From contig NC_068975.1 in the NCBI RefSeq assembly GCF_016808095.1, positions 17,181,501-17,245,500 on the forward strand: a DNA stretch of 64,000 nucleotides, given 5' to 3'. Under the pieces are notes generated by a model. It had not been told where the DNA came from. It worked only from the letters and a program-made list of their open reading frames with translations, and did not search any database. Source of the DNA: Vigna angularis (lineage: Eukaryota > Streptophyta > Magnoliopsida > Fabales > Fabaceae). Positions 49,863 to 61,530 of this stretch are shown piece after piece (position 1 is the stretch's first letter; each line of letters begins with the position of its first letter). Both the position numbers and the translations under genes were made by a program.

Positions 49863-51189
49863 ACAACTCCAAACTTGAAACTTTGTTTGTCCTCAAGAAA
49901 AATGTAATTAGGCTTAGACAAAACAGCCCAACTACAATGGTCTAGCAACTCAATAATGCAACTTCTGTTAAAACAAGTAAATCAATCATGTTTGCTCATC
50001 GTGGAAAGACCAACAAGAGATAATGAGGCTTTAGCAAATCAAGCTTCAACTATGGTGCTCACAGGACAAAGATTACAAGACATATTCAAAGGCTTTATGA
50101 GGGATCAACAGACATGGCAAAATGTTTTCCTTATATGCATGGAACCAATCCTCACCAAGGAAAGTGTTTAACTCAAGCACAATGGTGTATAGAGATGTGT
50201 GTCTTACTCTCAACTATCACAGTGTTACACAAATCAACTTTGCCTTTCATTTCAACAATATCAAACATATGCACAAGCAAGTTATCATCACAAGGAATTT
50301 TTAGGGCTTGCATTGTGGCTGGGCTAAGAAGAAACATTGGTTTTTCTGGACAACAAAGCACCTTGAGCTAAGAGAGTACACAATTTATTTCATGATATAA
50401 CATTAGTCTCTCTTTTTGTTTCACAATTGAATAAACAACTTCTCAACTTATTTCCCAACTTCTATTCATTGAACTTATTTTTCTCTTCTTTTTCTTTTCT
50501 TTCTTTTCTTGTTTTTCTCAATGCTCCTTTGTAGCATGATTTCCCCAACTACCCCAAACTTAAACCATTCTCCTATATTGTAAATGAATGCTCTACTTAA
50601 CTCAAGGTAAGGAGGTCAATAATTTTTCACATCAAGCTCAAGGTTCAAGGAATGAGGAAGTTCTTTTTCTTTTCGGGTTCAAAGTGTTGGCATTGGCTTA
50701 TTTGGCTCAAAATGTAGAAGAGGGAGAAGAAAATATGGCTTTGATAATTTTTAACAAGCAAGTGAATAATTCAAAAGAAGAAACTCAGGCAAAATCAACT
50801 GTGATCCAACATGATAGCATTTAACAATAAATTTGAGGCACAACAGCTCACAAGTTAACTCAAGGTTCCAAAATCTATCAAACAAAATGCCAAGAATATT
50901 GACCACAATCAAAACCAATCATCTATCCAAACAAATATGAGCAACCATCATCTATGCTTAATAGCTCATTGAATATCATCTCAACAAATTTTCAAAATCA
51001 ATCACAAAGAATAAGAGCAAACACAAGAGATTTTTCATTCTAACAAAACAAAAAGTATGATTACTTAATACCAAACCATTGCAAAAGAACCATCCATCTA
51101 GCCAAGTTTAAAATTGAAAAACTAAACTAAACTAGAATTTAAAAAATGAAAGTAAAGCATGACAAAAATTTAAAAAGTTTATCCACTAA
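49863..51189 (-). other. Non-coding 3' internal region of the Athila-like element
   Basis: Lies between the transposon-protein fragment and the 3' LTR on the minus strand; the plus-strand element at 61530-62685 has the same kind of ~1.2-kb spacer. Open frames here lack family resemblance. Confidence 0.55.
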
Positions 51190-51700
51190 ATGTAGTGTCT
51201 TGCTCCATCGGCCTTAAGAGACACTATCCTCGCTCCCATCAGCATCAGACTCATCCTCCTCCTCCTCTTCTTCATCATCAGTCTCATCCTCCTTTATTGC
51301 TTGAGCTCCGGACAATGTGCCACCTCCCTAACTCGAGTGGGTCTGGTCCCCAAGCCATGCACTTCGAGTGAGAAAGTCTTCCAGAGAAATGAATTGGCGG
51401 TTCGGGAAGGCACATGCCAAGCTCCCCTAAGTCTATGTTCGCTAGATTAGCCTCCAGGGCTTCAAGATACTGGCACTTTACTCTGCCTCCCCGACCATTG
51501 ATTGTTCAAGAATGAGTTGATTATGACCGCATCAAAGGGGACCCGCTTCCCCCTTACATAACTCATGAAGGGTTCCTCCTCCTCATAATACACCCGAGCA
51601 TTAGCATAAAACTCCCTCATGACTGCAATGTTAGCAAGTGCGGGATATGTGGTGAGCTTGCTCTAGTGCCTCCTCCAAATCTCCTATACAAATTCAAGTG
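51190..51700 (-). pseudogene. Putative plant transposon protein (PF20167-like) fragment
   Basis: The minus strand around 51660-51480 encodes AVMREFYANARVYYEEEEPF, then SYVRGKRVPFDAVIINSFL, the conserved core of the family. Further on is a pseudo-coding stretch with LPEPPIHFSGRLSH, ending in an acidic Glu/Asp/Ser run (51230-51290). It has stops and is cut at the upper end by the copia LTR. The family is tied to Athila-like elements of legumes; its biochemical role is unknown. Confidence 0.7.
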
Positions 51701-52501
51701 CCTCTAGAGCTAATCGCTATAAAGAATGACTAACCTTTTCATTAGAAATCAGTAATAGATTACTATATAGAAAAAAGGATTGAGATTAAAAACCACCTTT
51801 CTTAATAGATAAGAGATGAAAGACACCTCCTTTTAATGCACAAAAAGATGAAAAACTTGACTCTGCTTTGTAGGTATACTCCACCACCTAGACACACCAA
51901 GAAAGAGAACTTTCTTCTACAAGCATCAAGTTCACAAGCTCTCTTTTCACTCACAGAGAGTTTCCCTTAGGCACACAACTCTAATACTCTCAAATGAAAA
52001 GTTACCTTCTAAGAGTTGTGGAGAACTCTATTTATAAGTCAAGGTTCGTGCAGGGTCAGAAACTAAAAAGGTAGCTCCCAACTACCAGTAATAATCGATT
52101 ATCAAAAGTGATAATCGATTATTTCAGGCCGTTATGAGTTTTAGAAAATGTGATAATCGATTATCCTTAGTGATAGTTGATTATTGCCAAATCCTGGACA
52201 ATATCAAAACTTGCGATGATAATCGATTATCCCCTGTGATAATCGATTATTGCTGTGGCAAACCCGTTTGTAATTTTGCATGTGATAATTGATTATGCCT
52301 TGAAATAATCGATTATGGCCACAACATAACTATACTAAAAATCAATTTACAAGTTTTTTTATGATGTACAAGTGAAAGCAAAAGCCTAATAAAAGATTTT
52401 CTACAAAAATGCTTTAACAATGTAAGTAAATAATTCTTCAAGGCTTCAAGTGCATCATCATCAAAATCTCTTCAACGCATCAATGTTTCACATTGGTAAC
52501 A
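51697..52501 (-). repeat. Truncated 5' LTR of the copia-type element
   Basis: Matches 46205-46976 of the other LTR closely but lacks the last ~210 bp on the minus strand, including the LTR end and primer site. Four palindrome pairs lie within it. Confidence 0.8.
52091..52316. repeat. Four palindrome pairs, 20-bp spacing
   Basis: Starts at 52091/52111, 52153/52173, 52219/52239 and 52285/52305. All four pairs keep 20 bp although several copies carry substitutions (ATAGTTGATTAT, ATAATTGATTAT). The third pair is complete here but single in the other LTR, where one member has been deleted. Confidence 0.92.
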
Positions 52502-53411
52502 AGAACCACTGATCAACAAATACTCAAACTAATGACCCAAAAGACACATGGAGTTGAAACTCACATGCAACAAATATAAGAAAAAACCAGAGAAAAGGAG
52601 TTGAAACTCAACTTACTCAAACGGGAAAACTGATTGACCCAAGTTTAAGATTTTGTCGTATGGATCACTTTTACAATTTCGATTCTTCAATTAGACGAAT
52701 AGAGGATGAAAACTCTTAAAGAAAAGTCAAAGAATTATAAAAAAAGTGATTTGTAGAGAGATTGTATATTTTAAAATAATAAAATTCGTTCATAATAAAA
52801 TTATTTATATTAAAACTTTTTAATATTAAAATACTCGAATGTACTCATTTTAAACCACCACTTTTTTTTTAAATGCAAATTTTGAGGTCTTGGTCTTTGT
52901 ATTTAAGTGGTTCAAAAGAATAATCTCCTACGTTACTAATTAATAGTTATAGATAATATATATTAATGTTGCACTCTTCAGTATAATATTAATTATATAT
53001 TAATTAATGTGTATTTAAGTGTTGAAATATTATATTTTTTTTATTTGATTAAACATTTATGTGGGAAATTGTACTCACTCCAACAAATATTTTAAAAAAT
53101 TTTCTTGAAAAAGACAACGCGATGGTATTAGCCTAAAGTTACTATATATTAACCTAATATATAACATAATATATATATTAAATTTTGATAGTTTATTATT
53201 AATTATATATCTCTTAATATCATATATATCAATAAAATATATAGTGTATTTGACTTGTTTATATTTATCTTTATTAAATTAATTGTGACATACACAGTTA
53301 ATTTTTTTTTTATTATTGATATTCTAAGTTTTATAATTTATTTATTGAGAGTAAATTCTTTTTTTATAAATACTTGTTATTCATTGAGATAATAACACAT
53401 TTTTTTATATT
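52502..53411. other. AT-rich DNA without recognised genes
   Basis: No coding or repeat structure apart from A/T-rich tracts. Confidence 0.55.
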
Positions 53412-53448
53412 ATTCCCTCTCCCTTCGAAAGGATTTGTCCTCAAATCT
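53412..53448 (-). promoter_or_regulatory. Conserved hairpin and polypurine tract
   Basis: Minus strand AGATTTGAGGACAAATCC followed by CGAAGGGAGAGGGAA. Same arrangement as at 22483-22518 and 29541-29576. Confidence 0.7.
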
Positions 53449-53680
53449 AATGGTTCGCCTAAGGACTTATTTTTATAGGCTTCATACAAGTTCATCCTAG
53501 GTCAAATGTGAATCTGCAATAAGCATCAAACATATCACTAATGAGTTTTAATTGACCTAAAAAGATACATGACAAAGTATGTTTAGAAGAAGGTTTCCTA
53601 AATTTGCAATTTTCAATTTCGTTATAACAAAGAAACCTTACTTCTTTTAAACTTTTATTTTTGTCTTGAGTTAGTGATAA

Positions 53681-54811
53681 CTAGAAAGGTAAGCATAACT
53701 CAAGTTTTTGATTGCCATATGTTGAAAGTTGTAATGTTTTAAAAGATGGAATGACAAATTTTTTGAAAGAGAAGTTAAATTTAGAACATTCAATGATAAA
53801 TGGAAAAAAGTGAAAGTATAGAAAACCTCCCGTTAAGAGTCTAGGTTCTATAGGGAGTGTAGGAGATGTTGCCCTCAATTGCTCTTTCTTCTTTTCTTCC
53901 GTTTCTTTCCTTTCAAATTCTTCCTTTTCTTCCTCTTCTCTTCTTTCTTCCTCTTCTTTTCTCTCTTTCTCTCTTCTTTTCTCTTCTTCCCTTCTATCTC
54001 TTTCTTCCTCTTCTCTTCTCTCTCTTTTATCCTCTTCTCTGCTTTCTTGCTCTCTTATTTTCTATTCTTTTCTTCTCTCTTCTTCTCTTCTCTCTTCTTC
54101 TCTTCTCTTTTCTTCTCTTCTCTCTCTTTCTTTTATCTCTTGTATTTCCCTATTTAATCTCTCAATTTTGCATTTGTTTGTCTCTTCCCATAGCCTCATC
54201 AATTTTTCTCTAAACTCACTTTTCCTACGAGAGAACCCACTTAAATTTTGAATGAATGACTTGGCTTCTCTAATAAGCTCTCTCATAAGTTCTAAGTTTC
54301 TTTCAATTTCTCGAGGCACAAAATTTCTTCTCATGCAAGCTTTCAATTCATTCCAATCATGGATGGGGGATTTTCTACCTATCCTAACATGATATTGTCT
54401 TTCATCCCACCACTCTTTTGCATGCTCTTCAAATCTAGAAGTATAAAGACTAAGGACATAAGATTCACTATCTCTAAAGTAGAAGGATTCATATTTACTT
54501 CTTCTAACAACAAATGAATGCATGTCATCAATTTCCCTTTCCCAAGCTAGGTATGTTAATGCACCAATATCCTCACCAAAGAATGGAATATTTTCCCTAG
54601 CTTGTTTATACAAATCATCCTCAATCCTATCAAATTCATGAAATGAACAAGTCTTCCTTCTAGCTTTCTCATGTTCTCTTTTAATGTCCTTATAACTAAT
54701 TGGATTATCAAAATTAGAAATCTTAGAAGACCTATATGAACTATAACAAGACATCTTTGTTTCTAAAAGTTTTTCTAATGTAAAAGGTATACAAGATTCA
54801 CACATAGACAA
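53681..54811 (-). pseudogene. Gag-like protein with Glu/Arg-rich coiled coil, interrupted
   Basis: ATG at 54811; the first frame runs 249 codons to 54062. Residues 84-170 match the gag core of the 21507-22451 ORF (LTYLAWEREIDDMHSF, YTSRFEEHAKEWWDERQYH, IHDWNELKACMRRNFVP). Unlike that copy, the 80-residue N-terminus is intact here. From about residue 215 the protein is Glu/Arg-rich and stops; the acidic-basic repeat continues in other frames to about 53880, and 53878-53681 resembles the segment after the coiled coil in the other copy. No zinc knuckle. Confidence 0.75.
53879..54170. repeat. Pyrimidine-rich low-complexity tract
   Basis: Plus strand is nearly pure TTCTCTTCT-type sequence for about 290 bp. 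It codes for the Glu/Arg-rich segment on the minus strand and gives meaningless Leu/Phe/Ser-rich frames on the plus strand. Confidence 0.9.
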
Positions 54812-54829
54812 GTCCTAGGTAAGAGAGGT

Positions 54830-55493
54830 GAGTCAAAAAGACTGCTTAGGTTACGTCCCAGCTAGAGGATAGTATGAAGCAGCGGATAAATGATGGGTCC
54901 GTGAGTAGGGGTGAAGTGTGGTCACTGGATTCAAAATGGCAGCGGAATAAATGGGGTTCAGTGGATGATTTTGGTGGATGAAGAGCTATTTGGAAGGTGA
55001 GATATCTAGCTCAGAAAACCTTCACTAGAAGGAAGCTACTTGGAGGGGTGGGGGAAAGCTCAAGTAGAGTGACTTTTGGCCAGATTTTGGGTGCTGGAAA
55101 TGCTTCAGCATAATAAACTCATATTCATTCAAAAGTGAGATTTACAAAGAGGGTTGGGTGAATTTATAGGAGATTCACCCCCTTGCTCTAGAAGAAACGC
55201 AAGGCTGCTAATCAGTTGTGTTTTTAGAAATATTGGCCACGTGGAAAATGCAAAGCAGGTGCTGGATCACATGAATCACGTGCTGATTGAAGTGGATGAA
55301 AGTCGGTAGCGCTGGGCGGTGTAGGGTGAGCGTTCAACGCCACCCGGTTCCTTTTCTTCAAGCTTTCTACCCTTCATCTCATGATGGTTTGGTCTGTGAT
55401 GGACTTTGTTGGATGCTGCTAAAGTTTCTCTTTGTTAATTCTTCAAGTAAATGGGTCCTTGCCTAAATGATAGGCTTGGGCCCGAGTCATCAT
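54830..55493 (-). repeat. Putative 5' LTR of the second gag-only element
   Basis: Minus strand begins TGATGACTCGGGCCC at about 55493 and contains TATAAATT at 55168-55161. The inner end and primer site could not be identified, and no second copy exists in the window. Confidence 0.35.
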
Positions 55494-55879
55494 CCTAAAT
55501 ATAAAACCCCCTTAAATATAAGCCATAAAAAATAAGGCAAAAAAAATCAATAATAGTTATCATGATTTTTATTAAAGGGAAACAGGAGGCATAATTTCAA
55601 ACGTAGTAAATACAATAAATTTAGAAATCATAACAAATAAATAAAAAGAGTCTAAAGAAGTACTTCCCCTTATTAAGTAACTCAAACAAAATTTAAACTG
55701 CCCCTAAATTTGATACCTTAAGGAAGAAAGAGAAATAATTAGCAAATTTTTCTTTTCATTTTAAAAACTCTTCCTTAATTTGATAGACCATACTTTACCA
55801 AGTTTTGGTGTACGCCCAAAAAATTCTTCCTTAATTTTGAAATAACCCTCAAAATAGAAAAATAATATTTTGGTCTCCA
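55494..55879. other. Copia-derived non-coding DNA
   Basis: AT-rich, with phrases such as TGCCCCTAAATTTGATA that also occur downstream of the copia gag at 47.2 kb. It is probably the same internal region in a second, degraded copy. Confidence 0.4.
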
Positions 55880-57258
55880 AAATTACTTATTTGGGTCCTT
55901 ATAAGTTAGAGACAAGTTAATTTGTAATAGGAATCCATGCATATATTCCATTTGCAACACCATAATGTTTTATTTTACATTTATTTGATATATGATCATT
56001 TTTCATGCAATAGAAACATGTAACAACATTTTGTTTCCTATAAGTAGTTCCTTCTTCTATCCAAACTTTATAAGTTCTTTTATGTTTATTCATATTTCTA
56101 TTTTTATAAGTATAATCATAATAATAATTTTAATTATATTTAGGAACATACTTGATTTTAATTTATAATTATAATCATGATAATTATAATTATATTTGGG
56201 AACATTTTTAATTTTATTATTATAATTATAATCGTAAAAATTATAATTATATTTAGGAACATTTTTAACAACATTTTGAATGTTTGAATTATTTTTACTA
56301 CTTTCAGCATGGATTATTTCTTGTAATTTATTCAAATTTATGCAAGATGTACATTCATCATTATTAACAAATTCTCCTTTTTAAATTTTATTTTTCAAAT
56401 ATTCATTTTCTTCAAGCATGTTTTCAAATTTTGATTTCAATTCTTTAAAATTAATTTTTAGTTTCTTATGAGCAAGATCCAGTTTTTTTGATTCTAGCAA
56501 TAATTCCTTAAATGTATCAAACAATTCATCTTCATCAAAATTTGTATCATCAGAATTATCAGAATCGCTAGAGCTAGTTACTTGCTTGCTCAATAAAGTC
56601 GTTAATGCTTGATGCAGAACTTGATGAAGAATGTGAATTATACTCTTTCCACTCCTTTATTTTGGAGAAATTTCTTTCTTTATTTTGACAATTTGTTTTG
56701 ACATGTCCTAATTCTCCAACATCGTAACACCTAAATCTTGAGGAGGATCCTTGATTCTTCTTTTGCGATCTTTGTATTTTTCTTTGTTCTTCATGAACTT
56801 TGTGAGCATTTTTATCAATTTGTCTGGATCTTCGCAATCAGAATCATCATCATCTTTGACGTTTTTTCTATTGACAACCTCAAATATAAAAGCAATATTT
56901 CTTTTTATTCCTCGATCCTCTTCTTCTTTCCTCGTGCTCTCTTAATTTACCAAACAAAGTCGCCATAGACATGGTTGCAAGATTTTGCGACTCTATGATG
57001 GCTGTGACTTGTAGCTGCCATGACCTATTCAAAGATTTTATGATTTTCATATTTAACACTTTAATGTCAAAATTCTTACCTAAACCGGATAGTTGGATGA
57101 CGATGTGTGTAAAATGATTATGCACATCATGGATTGTTTCCTAGTGTTTCATCTGGAACATCTCATATTCTTTGAATTAATTTGTGCCTTCATGAGTTAC
57201 TGTTAAAATTTCCCACATTTCCCGAGCGCTTTCACAAAAAGAAATCCTGTAAAACTCA
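55880..57258 (-). pseudogene. Second copia gag fossil
   Basis: Minus-strand frames in order: the UBN2-type gag core (57258-56880: SAREMWEILTVTHEGTN, HFTHIVIQLSGLGKNFD, NRSWQLQVTAIIESQNLATM), a zinc knuckle with a broken spacing (CYDVGELGHVKTNC, 56700 region), a coiled coil (56593-56381), and a second knuckle-like CFYCMKNDHISNKC near 55990. The pattern matches the gag at 47.7-48.5 kb, so the two are relatives. The start is cut by the LTR at 57259. Confidence 0.8.
56090..56335 (-). repeat. Short in-gene tandem repeat (Tyr/Asn-rich)
   Basis: The minus frame shows KNVPKYNYN(F/Y) with Y/N-rich tails two to three times at about 65-70 bp spacing. It is AT-rich DNA within the gag fossil. Confidence 0.7.
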
Positions 57259-57607
57259 TGTTGAGACTTTGGCAAGTGTACCAAATCGTTCAAGTAATAA
57301 AACCGGTAAGACCGGATATCGTTTCCCAAGAGACTCGTGTCCTAGACAATCGTATAATATCTAACTAATTTAGACTAAAGAATGATTCCATGTTTTTGGG
57401 CTTTTCATGCAATTAAAGTAAAGATAAAAAGTAAAGGGTAAAAGTGATCTTTGATAACGCAAACACTTAGGAATGGAAAGATTAGAAATGCTATGGAATG
57501 ATATTGTTGGGGGATGATTTCACCTACTTCACTCTTATGTATAGAAAATCACTTCCTCTTCATTAATTAGCCAATGTCAATCTTCTAATTTACTCAAACC
57601 CAATCCC

Positions 57608-58517
57608 TTGGTAGTTCAAAAATCGCGTACAACGTCGAATATTTTGGGCTTTAAACGATGAATTCGCGAGCGACGTCATATCAGGAGACGTTAAATTGAT
57701 GTCGAATTTATAAAATTTGACGTTAAATTAACGTCAAATTTTGTCAATATACTACGTTAATTTAATGTTGAATTTTGTCAATATACAACATTAGTCATTT
57801 TTTTTTAATTAATTGTGATCCTTTTTTACAACTCTATGAGACCTGAAAAGCAGAAAAACAACAAATTTCAGTTTTTGGTATTTTATAAAGCAAGAACTAT
57901 GAACGTGTAGTGTAGTATCAACAACAAACAACAATAATCAACGACAAACAAGTTCAATCAAACAACAACAACAAACAAGTTCAACCAAACAACAACAAAC
58001 AAGTTCAACAAAAAAACAACAAATAAGTTCAACAAAAAAACAACAAACAAGTTCAACAAATAAATTCTTCAAAACGAAAACTAACTTTCAAAAGGTGAGT
58101 TCGTCGAAATAAAGTGTCGTCACCAGTGACAAGAGCACGAAAATAATCGTTGAAAACAAACGAAAATCATACATAAAGTAGTTAATTAACATGCATTTGT
58201 ATCAAATGAAAAAAAGATTACATGTGATGGTCGTCAAACTTCGTTCGAGAAAAGTTTGAGAAGAGAAGAGAGTCTCGTGCACTAAGATAAAGTTAATGAA
58301 TTTTTAATCTCCTGCTCAATTTTTTATTGAATTCACTAACCTTTTGACGTCTAACGTTGGGACATTCGACGTTTTAAATCCTTTTACGTCAATTACACTT
58401 CTAAACGACGTTTAATAATTGCATTTATTTACAAAAATGCCATCGATCATTTTAACGTTGGCTATTCAGTGGTTGGACATTAAACACGTGACATTATACG
58501 TTGGTTTTGTACTAGTG
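57608..58517. mobile_element. CACTA-like element with ACGTC/GACGTT subterminal motifs
   Basis: The right end is TTGTACTAGTG at 58517; the left end, GGTAGTTCAAAAATCG near 57608, looks like a mutated CACTAGT(T/A)CAAAAA. Arms are dense in GACGT and AACGT motifs in opposite orientation on the two sides (57625-57790 and 58345-58505). No transposase. The 3-bp duplication is not readable because the left end is decayed. Confidence 0.65.
57930..58065. repeat. CAA-rich tandem repeat, ~21-26 bp unit
   Basis: AACAAACAAGTTCAA(C/T)(C/A)AAA recurs about six times inside the CACTA-like element. Confidence 0.85.
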
Positions 58518-59403
58518 TATGGTGGGGGAAGATGTGTTTAATGGTTCTCTAAGAGAGGTTGGGCCAACTCTTGGAGGAAGGTGGTTAGAGAAGGCCACTT
58601 GGGTTGCTCTAGCCTAGGGTGACCTTAAAAGAGTAGTATGACACAAAAATGGCAGCATAACTTTACTCTAAATCAAAGGTGATTACATGATAGAGAACAC
58701 CTCTATTTATAGACTAAGGTTTCTCAAAATGGGCAGAAACTTTAACCTAAAAGAGCCACCTTGGTTGGCTTGGAGAGCAAGGAGAAATCCTCTCCAATAG
58801 GAGGGAGACAAGTGGCAAAAAAATCCTCTCAAATGAGTAAGTCACATGTGGCCAATACCTATGAAAAAACTCTCCATTCCAAGAGTGACACATGGCCACT
58901 AACTAGGAGGAAAACGCTCCAATGAGAAGCTTCCACATGTCTAGGATGAAATTCTTCTCCCTTGTCCTTCAAGCTTTGCCAAAATGTTGACCCCTTGGTC
59001 AACACACCCATTTTGGAGGTCCAAGCATAGTCAACTTTGGGCCTTGGTCCTTTGTTGACTTGTTTAGTCAAAATCTTATTCTACTTGGCCCAAAATACAA
59101 GGCCCAATTGAAATCCTACACTACTAGGCCCATAATACAAAGCCCAAAAAAATCTAGACTACTTGGCCCAAAATACAAAGCCTAAATAAAATCTAGACTA
59201 CTTGGCCCAAAATACAAGGCCCAAAATTATTCTTACTCTAGTAAATCTTTATGATGACTTAAGATGGGCCAAGAGAAAGAGTCTAGGCACATCTTCCATA
59301 GATGCCTCCAACTCTTCATGAGTGTGCTAGGTCATGGCAAGGGGTATGCCATCAGATGCGCTCACCTAATAAACACAAATATAGGCTTCCAAAAACTGGT
59401 TTA

Positions 59404-59549
59404 TTCGCTTAGCGCACAGCTCCGGTGCGCTTAACGACTGACCATGAAAATTCAAAAAATAATAAAATATTCAAAATGGTTCAGAAAAAGATAGGGGTTA
59501 TAAATACGAGTCAATTCGCTTAGCACACACGCACGGTGCGCTCAGTGAA
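59404..59549. repeat. Two GC-rich short inverted repeats in the leader
   Basis: TTCGCTTAGCGCAC / GTGCGCTTAACGA (59404-59437) and TTCGCTTAGCACAC / GTGCGCTCAGTGAA (59515-59549) can form stems of 10-13 bp with 6-7 nt loops. Looser relatives occur near 60030-60150. Confidence 0.75.
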
Positions 59550-60260
59550 TAAACTCGATTCAGTAATTAGGAATCAAATTTTTACTCTTTAAATCTTTCC
59601 CCCTTTTCATTTTTACCCTAATCCACATTCATTCCTTCTCTTCTCTCTGCATTCTTTGCATTGTAACCATTGTTCAAGGTCATTTTCTCAGTCATTCCAA
59701 GTATGTGTTCAAGTTTCTTCTTCAATCCTTTCGCTTCTTTGCTTCAAAATTTTAGTCCAAGTTGTGTTCTTCATTATGTTTCATGTTTTCTGAATAGGAT
59801 GTACTTAGGTGGTCTATTTCTTTGGTTTACATTAGGAATGTGGTAAAGTTATGTCCATACACATGTTCATGTAAATGATTTATTCAATTTGTCACATGGT
59901 GTTACTGGTCCATCACTAATTCAAATAGCAAAAGTTTAATTTGGCAAAAGATTATTAGCTCTATCATTAGTGTTTCTATGGGGACCATATTCAACATGCA
60001 AGTCACATTTTGTCAATATCAAATTGGCTCAGTGAAGCATTCTCATAGCGAATAATTCATTTCCGTCATTGTTTCTGATTTGCTTAACTCGTTAAGCGAG
60101 GAGTTCGCTTAGTGAATTTCTTGCTGCAATATTGTGTCTAGTTGATCCGTTTAGTCGCTCAGTAAACTTTTTGCCTAACAAATTGTTTGCTACAACACCT
60201 GTTTGTGTTTTCTCACCCTATGTACCATGTTTCTCTGTGCTTAGCTTGATTTCTACAGAT

Positions 60261-61530
60261 GGCTCCTCCTAAAGCTGCACCAGAAAAGAAAAAAGAAGAC
60301 CACCAGAGAGTCTTCGTCAAGGTCACAAGCAGCAGAAGCACAAAATGAGAACCTGGTCCTAAGTTATGATCAAAACAGGTTCTCCAATGAAGTAGCTTCT
60401 GATAGGTTCACCTCATTGATGAGTCGGGCTCTCTTGCCTGAGAGGAGGGTTCAATTGAAGCGTGAAGAGTATGACCACTTCCAGCAAGAACTTGAGAGGA
60501 GGTAGTGGCACCATGTTTAGCCAATTTGCCAAATGAGATTGATGAATTAATAGTGAAAGAATTTTATGCTAATGCATATGATCCAGAGGGATCTACAATG
60601 CCAAGATCTTCAAAAGTCCGGCGAAGGATTATGATTTTTAACCGAAGGACATTGAACAATTTTTTGCAGACTCAAACCTATTATCCTTGCCCATGGTGCA
60701 CATTCATGACTCACCATCCTGATCATGATTTGATTGCAGCCACTTTATGCATTCCTAGATATAGCTATCAGATGGGGGTTAGTCGAACCCTAGTTACGAT
60801 CTTAAGGAAGCATTTAAATTCCTTAGCACAAATGTGGAGTGCATTCTCTTTCTTCAATCTAACCCCAAACTCTCACACATCTGACATTAAGCTAAAGCAA
60901 TCATATTTGATATATGGGATCATTACAGGGATTGACATAGATGTGGGAGCATATAACTCCCAAGATATGGCAACCATTGTTGATGGAGACCTCTACAAGC
61001 TCATATTCCTTGAATTAGTGACTACTTTATGTAAGGCACAGGGAATACAATATGAATCAGCAATCAGACTTTAGCTCCAATCCACCCTCAACAAGAAATT
61101 TTGTGATAGGAATTTTGTTAATACAACTAAAGAGTCTGCCATGAATACCCCTCCTTCAGTTCCTCCACGATGCATGAGGCACCAGAGTGTCCAGAGCTCC
61201 TCCAACAGATATGCTCACTGATTTCATGCGCTAGAGCCTTGCCAGACAGGACGACATTCGTGATTGGTGTACAAGCATGAGGCAGGGATAGATTACACTG
61301 CAAGACAACATGCGTTATATTTCCCTAGGCATACCAAATTTTCCTGATGATTGACTCATGACTGGGACTCAGTTCGCATTTCATATACCTTGGCTTGAGG
61401 GTAGGCCTGAGTCTAGGTGGGGGAATGCTTATCTAGAGGAGGAGGATGATCTAAGCGCACGAGATGGTGATGAAGAAAAGAAGGAACTAGATCAAAGATG
61501 GACTCAACAGAGTTAGTAGCAGTAGAGCTA
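60261..61530 (+). pseudogene. Putative plant transposon protein (PF20167-like), frameshifted
   Basis: An ATG at 60261 opens MAPPKAAPEKK, but frames change twice before the main 190-codon frame (from GTG 60505 to 61074). That frame holds the family core: IDELIVKEFYANAYDPEG, an Arg-rich strand, INTFLG-like NRRTLNNFLQT, and the helical SYLIYGIITGIDIDVGAY region near residues 133-150. Coding similarity continues weakly past the stop to about 61530, ending in an acidic Glu/Asp run. The family is common in legume Athila-like elements; no enzymatic motif is evident. Confidence 0.75.

Larger units (their letters stand above)
45995..52501 (-). mobile_element. Copia-type LTR element lacking pol, with a nested Athila-like element
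   Basis: A complete 3' LTR (45995-46976), a purine tract, a gag remnant (47676-48470) and a truncated 5' LTR (about 51697-52501) lie on the minus strand. No integrase or RT lies between gag and the 3' LTR, only about 700 bp. At 48479 gag is interrupted by an Athila-like LTR and internal DNA running to about 51696, where the copia 5' LTR begins already truncated. No matching target duplication flanks the two LTRs, so they may come from rearranged or separate copies. Confidence 0.7.
53412..55493 (-). mobile_element. Second gag-only LTR element, 3' LTR lost
   Basis: Minus-strand order: a putative 5' LTR (about 54830-55493), a gag-like ORF homologous to the one at 21.5 kb, then a hairpin and purine tract (53448-53412). 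DNA beyond 53412 does not match an LTR start, so the 3' LTR is missing. As in the element at 18.5 kb there is no trace of pol. Confidence 0.6.
57259..59354 (-). repeat. LTR (gypsy, Athila-like end), interrupted by a CACTA-like element
   Basis: Minus strand TGATGGCATACCCC at 59354 to AAAGTCTCAACA at 57259. The distal part matches the LTR at 48479 (GGCAAGTGTACC, GGATATCGTTTCCC, AGAGACTCGTGT). Without the insertion it would be about 1.2 kb. No partner LTR or target duplication was found; it may be solo or a fragment. Confidence 0.6.

Noticed and set aside
53866..54213. Plus-strand Leu/Phe/Ser-rich 115-codon ORF resembling a membrane protein
   Set aside because: It is the complement of the Glu/Arg-rich gag-like coding strand; pure pyrimidine low complexity.
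57259..59354. Complete solo LTR with target duplication
   Set aside because: Flanking 5-mers (ACTCA and GATGC) do not match, and the gag sequence does not resume on the other side.
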